Origin: Faecalicatena contorta
Lineage (GTDB): Bacteria > Bacillota > Clostridia > Lachnospirales > Lachnospiraceae
Direction: 5' to 3'
Assembly (NCBI RefSeq): GCF_021531995.1
Contig: NZ_JAFBIZ010000019.1
Span: 1-36,530 of the forward strand
Length of the DNA: 36,530 nt
A program made the position numbers and the translations under genes. Of the stretch, positions 32,479 through 36,530 are shown piece by piece; the stretch's first letter is position 1; every line of letters starts with the position of its first letter. The notes below the pieces were generated by a model. The model did no database searches, had not been told where the DNA came from, and saw only the letters and a program-made list of their open reading frames with translations.

Positions 32479-33852
32479 TTATAGGTTGGTCAGGGCGTCT
32501 ACAATCTCTGGGAAATGCATTCCATGAGAAGCTTTGACCAGAATATTGTCGCCTTCCTGAAGAATATCACCCATGGCGTTCAGGAATTCAGTCTTATTGG
32601 CAAACCAGAGCGCTTTCGTGACAGTGCCCTTTTTCACAGCGCCGTCTATCATCTCGCGGCAGAGATCGCCGATTCCGCACAGCAGATCAATGCCATGTTC
32701 AGCTGCGTACTCTCCAACACTGCGGTGAAGTTCTTTCTCATCTTCTCCAAGTTCTCCCATATCTCCAAGTACAGCCACTTTTCTTCCGATTGCCATATTC
32801 AGCACATCAATAGAAGCCATCATAGAGATTGGGTTGGCATTGTAGCAGTCGTCCAGAATGATCAAACGATCCGTCTTTATGATGTTGCCTCGCCCCGGAA
32901 TGGAAGGAAGTCCTTCAATACCGGCTTTGATCTCATTAGCCGTCAGTCCAAGGGCATAGCCTGCAGCAGCACCTGCAAGGGCATTGCTGACCATGTGGAT
33001 ACCTGGAAGTGGGACGATACAGTCGAATGAAGTGCCGTCTTTTAAGGTGATGGTACATGCAGTTCCGCGAAGTCCCAGTGGTTCTATATTATCTGCGCGG
33101 AATTGGCAGTTGTCGCCCTGCCCGAAGAAGACAGGAGACACGCCTTTGATCGGACCGACATTGGCGAGAAGGTCATCATCGCCGTTCAGAATGATGGTTC
33201 CTTTGTCTTTCATATCCTGAATCATCTGTGTCTTTTCCTGAAGGATACCTTCCCTGGTTTTAAAGAATTCGAGATGTGCAACACCGATATTGGTGATAAT
33301 GCAGATATCCGGGCTTGAGACAGAAGAGAGACGCCGCATCTCACCAAAATGATTGACGCCCATCTCCAACACGGCGACTTCGGTATCTTCCGGCATATCG
33401 AAGATGGTAATCGGAAGTCCCCATTCATTGTTAAAATTACCCAGAGTTTTGTGTACTTTATACTTCTGAGAGAGGACAGAAGCAATCATTTCTTTCGTAC
33501 TTGTTTTTCCTACACTTCCGGTGATTCCGACTACTTTCATGTTGAATGAATCACGATACAGCTTGGCAATATCCAGTAAAGCCTGGCCGGTGGATTCCAC
33601 CAGTATATATGGATAATCTGTTTCACCGAGATCTTCATGTGATACGACACACAATGCACCTGCCTGAATGGTATCAGGAATAAATTTGTGCGCATTTACA
33701 CGTTCTCCGTCGATTGCAACGAAGAGATATCCAGGCTGTACCTTGCGGCTGTCTATGACGACGCCTGATACTTCTTCTGATAATTTGCCGGTATCACCGT
33801 GGTAAGTACCACGACATGCTTTTGTAATATGTTCTAAGGTAAGGTTCTTCAT
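32479..33852 (-). CDS. murF: UDP-MurNAc-tripeptide--D-Ala-D-Ala ligase
   Basis: A 457-aa Mur ligase adding D-Ala-D-Ala to UDP-MurNAc-tripeptide in the cytoplasm, the last soluble step of peptidoglycan precursor synthesis. The N-terminal substrate domain (VVIDSRKVQPGYLFVAIDG) is followed by the ATP-binding P-loop GITGSVGKTSTKEM, FNNEWGLPITI, the NHFGEMRRLSSVS region and the C-terminal domain with DDCYNANPISM and VLGDMGELG. It is the full family length. Upstream lies ddl, which makes the dipeptide it uses. ATG 33852 lies 9 bases after AAGGAG. A weak hairpin in the ddl-murF gap may modulate its expression. Confidence 0.95.
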   Translation of the reverse strand: MKNLTLEHITKACRGTYHGDTGKLSEEVSGVVIDSRKVQPGYLFVAIDGERVNAHKFIPDTIQAGALCVVSHEDLGETDYPYILVESTGQALLDIAKLYRDSFNMKVVGITGSVGKTSTKEMIASVLSQKYKVHKTLGNFNNEWGLPITIFDMPEDTEVAVLEMGVNHFGEMRRLSSVSSPDICIITNIGVAHLEFFKTREGILQEKTQMIQDMKDKGTIILNGDDDLLANVGPIKGVSPVFFGQGDNCQFRADNIEPLGLRGTACTITLKDGTSFDCIVPLPGIHMVSNALAGAAAGYALGLTANEIKAGIEGLPSIPGRGNIIKTDRLIILDDCYNANPISMMASIDVLNMAIGRKVAVLGDMGELGEDEKELHRSVGEYAAEHGIDLLCGIGDLCREMIDGAVKKGTVTKALWFANKTEFLNAMGDILQEGDNILVKASHGMHFPEIVDALTNL

Positions 33853-33878
33853 AATTCATATCTCCTTGCGTCAGAAAA

Positions 33879-33913
33879 GGCCAGACCTCAGATGTTACTT
33901 AAGAGGAAAGGCC
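33879..33913 (-). terminator. weak hairpin between ddl and murF
   Basis: On the minus strand GGCC-TTT-CCTC pairs with GAGG-TCT-GGCC around a 13-base loop, and TTTT follows. The stem is interrupted by a 3-base mismatch, so partial termination or mRNA processing is more likely than full stop. Confidence 0.4.
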
Positions 33914-33921
33914 AGTTTTTA

Positions 33922-34986
33922 TTAATAGCGTGTTTTAATAGACTCCTGAATGATTGCCTCACAGAGCTCATTGTATTCGTAACCGGCTTCTCTGGCTGCT
34001 TTTGGAAGAAGACTTGCCGGAGTCATTCCTGGCAGAGCGTTCATTTCCAGGCAATAGAATTCACCGTCGGAATCATCAATGATAAAATCTGCACGGGCAT
34101 AGACATCCATGCGGAGAGTTTCAAATGCTTTTTCTCCTGCGTGCTGAATCTTTTCCTGTGTTTCCTGATCCAGAGATACCGGAGGGCAGATCTCCTTGGC
34201 GCCGCCGTCCTGATATTTGTTCTCATAACTGAATACCCCGTTCTTCGGGATGATTTCAACGAGAGGGAGTGCTTTGCCGGCAAAGATGCCGCAGGCAAAT
34301 TCCCGGCCTTTGATATAAGGCTCGATCACAACTTCATCCGTATGGTCGATATCGAAAGACTGGTGGATTGCATCTGCATATTCTTCTTCTGTATGGCAGA
34401 TATAGACACCGATGCTGGAACCGTTGGAGCATGGCTTAATGACCAGCGGAAGGTAATAGCCAAGATCCTTCAGAGGAGTGTCCTTGGTCCTGATATCGAG
34501 AGAAGTTCCGCGGGGAGTAGGAACGCCGGACATTTTGAATATCTGCTTTGCCACCAGTTTGTTCATAGATAATGCACAGCCAAGAGAATTCGGACCGGTG
34601 TAATGGATTCCGAGTGTGTCAAAAGTAGCCTGCAGTTTTCCGTCTTCCCCAATGGATCCGTGAAGCCCCATAAAAGTGATGTCCGCCATACGGCAGAGCT
34701 CGATTACATTTGGTCCGAGTAGACTTTCAGACTGATCAGGACGCGACTTGCGAAGCGCCTCCAGATCCGGTGCAGTCGTCTTGATTCCCTCAGCCAGTCC
34801 AAGACCGGCATCCGGGAGATCGAACACTTCTTCCAGGCGATCGGAATCATACGGAAGTCCAAAGAATGGATCAAGCAGATATGCCTGATGGCCATTTTCT
34901 CTCAAAGTACGGCAGATACCTGCGCCTGATATCAGAGATACATCACGTTCGGGACTGAGTCCTCCGGCTAATACAATAATTTTCAT
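33922..34986 (-). CDS. ddl: D-alanine--D-alanine ligase
   Basis: A 354-aa ATP-grasp ligase joining two D-alanines for peptidoglycan. The N-terminal motif GGLSPERDVSLISGAGIC matches Ddl. The catalytic core has MGLHGSIGEDGKLQATFDTL, VIKPCSNGSSIGVYICH, the omega-loop Tyr in ENKYQDGGAKEICPP (typical of D-Ala- rather than D-lactate-forming enzymes) and the Mg-binding EMNALPGMTPASLLPKAARE. It lies between pncB (16-base gap upstream) and murF. AAAGGAAA precedes ATG 34986. No resistance-type vanHX genes are nearby, so this is the housekeeping ligase. Confidence 0.93.
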   Translation of the reverse strand: MKIIVLAGGLSPERDVSLISGAGICRTLRENGHQAYLLDPFFGLPYDSDRLEEVFDLPDAGLGLAEGIKTTAPDLEALRKSRPDQSESLLGPNVIELCRMADITFMGLHGSIGEDGKLQATFDTLGIHYTGPNSLGCALSMNKLVAKQIFKMSGVPTPRGTSLDIRTKDTPLKDLGYYLPLVIKPCSNGSSIGVYICHTEEEYADAIHQSFDIDHTDEVVIEPYIKGREFACGIFAGKALPLVEIIPKNGVFSYENKYQDGGAKEICPPVSLDQETQEKIQHAGEKAFETLRMDVYARADFIIDDSDGEFYCLEMNALPGMTPASLLPKAAREAGYEYNELCEAIIQESIKTRY

Positions 34987-35002
34987 AGATTTGTTTCCTT
35001 TC

Positions 35003-36457
35003 TTAGTCAGTCATATTCATTTGGTCTAACAGAGATTTTTTTACTTCATAAAGCTTTGGTGATAAGTCCACATATACCTGATGTGGATAGAAGAGACGCT
35101 TGGTTTCTTCCCACAGGGTACTCTTTTCAGCTTTACAATATTCCGCAATCTCTTTTACGGAAGGAGACTGATAGATACATTCTCCATTGCGGAATACGGG
35201 TACAAGAATCTCGCGCATCGTATAAGAACCGCCCGGAAGCTTTGTCTTTTTCCAGGTTTCCAGAGGATCGAATAACAACATATCCTCTCTGGTGTCAAAG
35301 GTCTCATCTGCAAAGCAGATCAGGTCAGCTTTCACTTTTCCGGTTGCCTTATCGTAGATTCGGAAAATAGTTTTATTTCCCGGATTGGTTATCTTTTCTG
35401 TGTTTTCAGAAATCTTGATCTTTGGTACAAATTCGCCTGTTTCATTCTGGATGGCGGCAAGTTTGTAGACGCCTCCGAAAGAAGGGCAGTCCTTGGATGT
35501 GATCAGGTTAGTGCCAACACCCCAGGAGTTGATAGCAGCTCCCTGCATCTTAAGGTCATGAAGAAGATATTCATCCAGATCATTGGAGGCACAGATGGAA
35601 GCATCTGTAAATCCGGCTGCATCCAGCATCTTTCGGGCTTCCTTGGACAGATAAGCAAGGTCACCGCTGTCAAGACGAATTCCGTATTTCTGGAATTTCT
35701 TTCCGGAATCTTTGTATTCCTGGAATACGCGGATGGCATTTGGTACGCCGGATTTTAATGTGTCGTAGGTGTCGACCAGCAAAGTGCAGTTGTCCGGATA
35801 CATTTCTGCATAGGTCTTAAAAGCAGTATATTCATCTGGAAAACTCATAATCCAGCTGTGGGCATGGGTTCCCATCACAGGAACATCAAACATCTGACCT
35901 GCAAGCACGTTGGAGGTACCGACACATCCGCCGATCATAGCTGCACGCGCGCCATACAGACCCGCATCCGGTCCCTGGGCTCTTCGCAGACCGAATTCCA
36001 TGATACCGTCACCATTGGCGGCAAATACGATACGGGAAGTCTTGGTCGCAATCAGAGACTGATGGTTGATGATGTTCAAAATCGCAGTTTCTACTAATTG
36101 TGCTTCCATAATCGGTGCAATCACCTTAAGAAGCGGTTCTTTTGGAAATACAACTGTACCCTCCGGAATTGCATAGATATCTCCGCTAAAATGAAAGCCG
36201 CTGAGATAATGAAGAAAATCATCTTTAAAGATTCCAAGGCTTCTCAGATAATCGACATCTTCATAGGAGAAATTCAGATTCTTGATATATTCAATTACCT
36301 GTTCGAGTCCTGCACAGACGGAATAACCATTGTTGCACGGGTTTTGGCGGAAGAATACGTCGAAGATGACCTTTTCATTCTGGCCCTTTTCATAATACCC
36401 CTGCATCATTGTAAGTTCATACAGATCCGTCAGTAACGTAAGATTTCGTTCACTCAT
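35003..36457 (-). CDS. pncB: nicotinate phosphoribosyltransferase
   Basis: A 484-aa enzyme making nicotinate mononucleotide from nicotinate and PRPP for NAD salvage. It shows LTDLYELTMMQGYYEKGQ at the N-terminus, the FDVFFRQNPCNNGYSVCAGL region, MEFGLRRAQGPDAG (PRPP-related), the HAHSWIMSF segment with the phosphorylatable His, and IRLDSGDLAYLSKEARKML. Its long C-terminal domain is usual for the Firmicute type. ATG 36457 is 11 bases after AGGAG. It is the first gene of the pncB-ddl-murF-HAD operon; the pairing with wall-precursor genes has no obvious biochemical reason. Confidence 0.95.
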   Translation of the reverse strand: MSERNLTLLTDLYELTMMQGYYEKGQNEKVIFDVFFRQNPCNNGYSVCAGLEQVIEYIKNLNFSYEDVDYLRSLGIFKDDFLHYLSGFHFSGDIYAIPEGTVVFPKEPLLKVIAPIMEAQLVETAILNIINHQSLIATKTSRIVFAANGDGIMEFGLRRAQGPDAGLYGARAAMIGGCVGTSNVLAGQMFDVPVMGTHAHSWIMSFPDEYTAFKTYAEMYPDNCTLLVDTYDTLKSGVPNAIRVFQEYKDSGKKFQKYGIRLDSGDLAYLSKEARKMLDAAGFTDASICASNDLDEYLLHDLKMQGAAINSWGVGTNLITSKDCPSFGGVYKLAAIQNETGEFVPKIKISENTEKITNPGNKTIFRIYDKATGKVKADLICFADETFDTREDMLLFDPLETWKKTKLPGGSYTMREILVPVFRNGECIYQSPSVKEIAEYCKAEKSTLWEETKRLFYPHQVYVDLSPKLYEVKKSLLDQMNMTD

Positions 36458-36523
36458 TTTTATAAAAGCTCCTTTTTATACGCCTTTTTTACGGTTTTTT
36501 TTCTGTTATTTAAATTACGTTTT

Positions 36524-36529
36524 ATTATA
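36524..36529 (-). promoter_or_regulatory. -10 element of the pncB operon
   Basis: On the minus strand TATAAT lies 67 bases before the pncB start. The -35 would fall beyond the end of the window. Confidence 0.45.
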
Positions 36530-36530
36530 G

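Noticed and set aside
33892-34572. Plus-strand open frame of 226 codons opposite ddl
   Set aside because: It is antisense to an unmistakable D-Ala-D-Ala ligase; rich in Cys, Phe and Ile as expected of a shadow frame.
1-36530. CRISPR array, tRNA/rRNA genes, complete insertion sequence or prophage
   Set aside because: I found no regularly spaced repeats, cloverleaf-like genes, transposase, integrase or phage structural genes on either strand.

Overview
The window reads as chromosomal DNA of a low-to-moderate GC Gram-positive anaerobe. The best fit is a gut Lachnospiraceae-type Clostridium: an Fe-S L-serine dehydratase, tandem DegV proteins, several MATE pumps, a radical-SAM activase-like protein, strong GGAGG ribosome-binding sites and TTGACA/TATAAT promoters. 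The taxon is inferred from gene style; no rRNA or other marker gene is present.

Layout. (1) 1-5.9 kb is an accessory, decaying stretch. It holds a lipoprotein gene broken at two homopolymers, a C-terminal gene scrap, a two-gene unit (an XRE-HTH/P-loop NTPase/CYTH fusion plus an unrecognised 367-aa protein), a frameshifted remnant, an intact sugar O-acetyltransferase, and a MarR-MATE pair in which both genes have lost internal DNA. (2) 6.1-13.1 kb is a coherent envelope-glycolipid locus: a LafA-like diacylglycerol glucosyltransferase, a VTT/DedA-like membrane protein, a CpoA/LafB-like second glycosyltransferase, a gene remnant, then GtrA, a GtrB/CsbB-like polyprenyl-phosphate glycosyltransferase and a YfhO-type membrane glycosyltransferase. 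Together these fit synthesis of a diglycosyl-diacylglycerol anchor and decoration of a lipoteichoic-type polymer. (3) 13.2-17.0 kb pairs an APC permease carrying two C-terminal TrkA-C/RCK_C-like modules with a single-chain L-serine dehydratase, probably serine uptake and deamination. (4) 17.1-28.0 kb is mixed metabolism and efflux: an aldo/keto reductase remnant, a transglutaminase-like protein, a P5C-dehydrogenase pseudogene, a YczE-type membrane protein, an aminotransferase, a DUF2148 ferredoxin-like protein, two MATE pumps, a broken M24 peptidase, a C39-like protein and an HD-domain protein. (5) 28.1-36.5 kb is mostly minus strand: a DegV-DegV-GNAT operon divergent from a radical-SAM gene, then a pncB-ddl-murF-HAD operon for NAD salvage and peptidoglycan precursor synthesis.

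The most striking pattern is repeated gene decay by internal deletion. The MarR gene, a MATE gene, an aldo/keto reductase, RocA-like P5C dehydrogenase and an M24 peptidase all keep recognisable N- and/or C-termini but lack a middle block, while their neighbours are intact. Several other breaks are single-base differences in homopolymers, so sequencing or assembly error must be excluded. No tRNA, rRNA, CRISPR array or complete insertion sequence was seen. The least understood unit is the HTH-NTPase-CYTH gene with its unknown partner at 0.9-3.3 kb.
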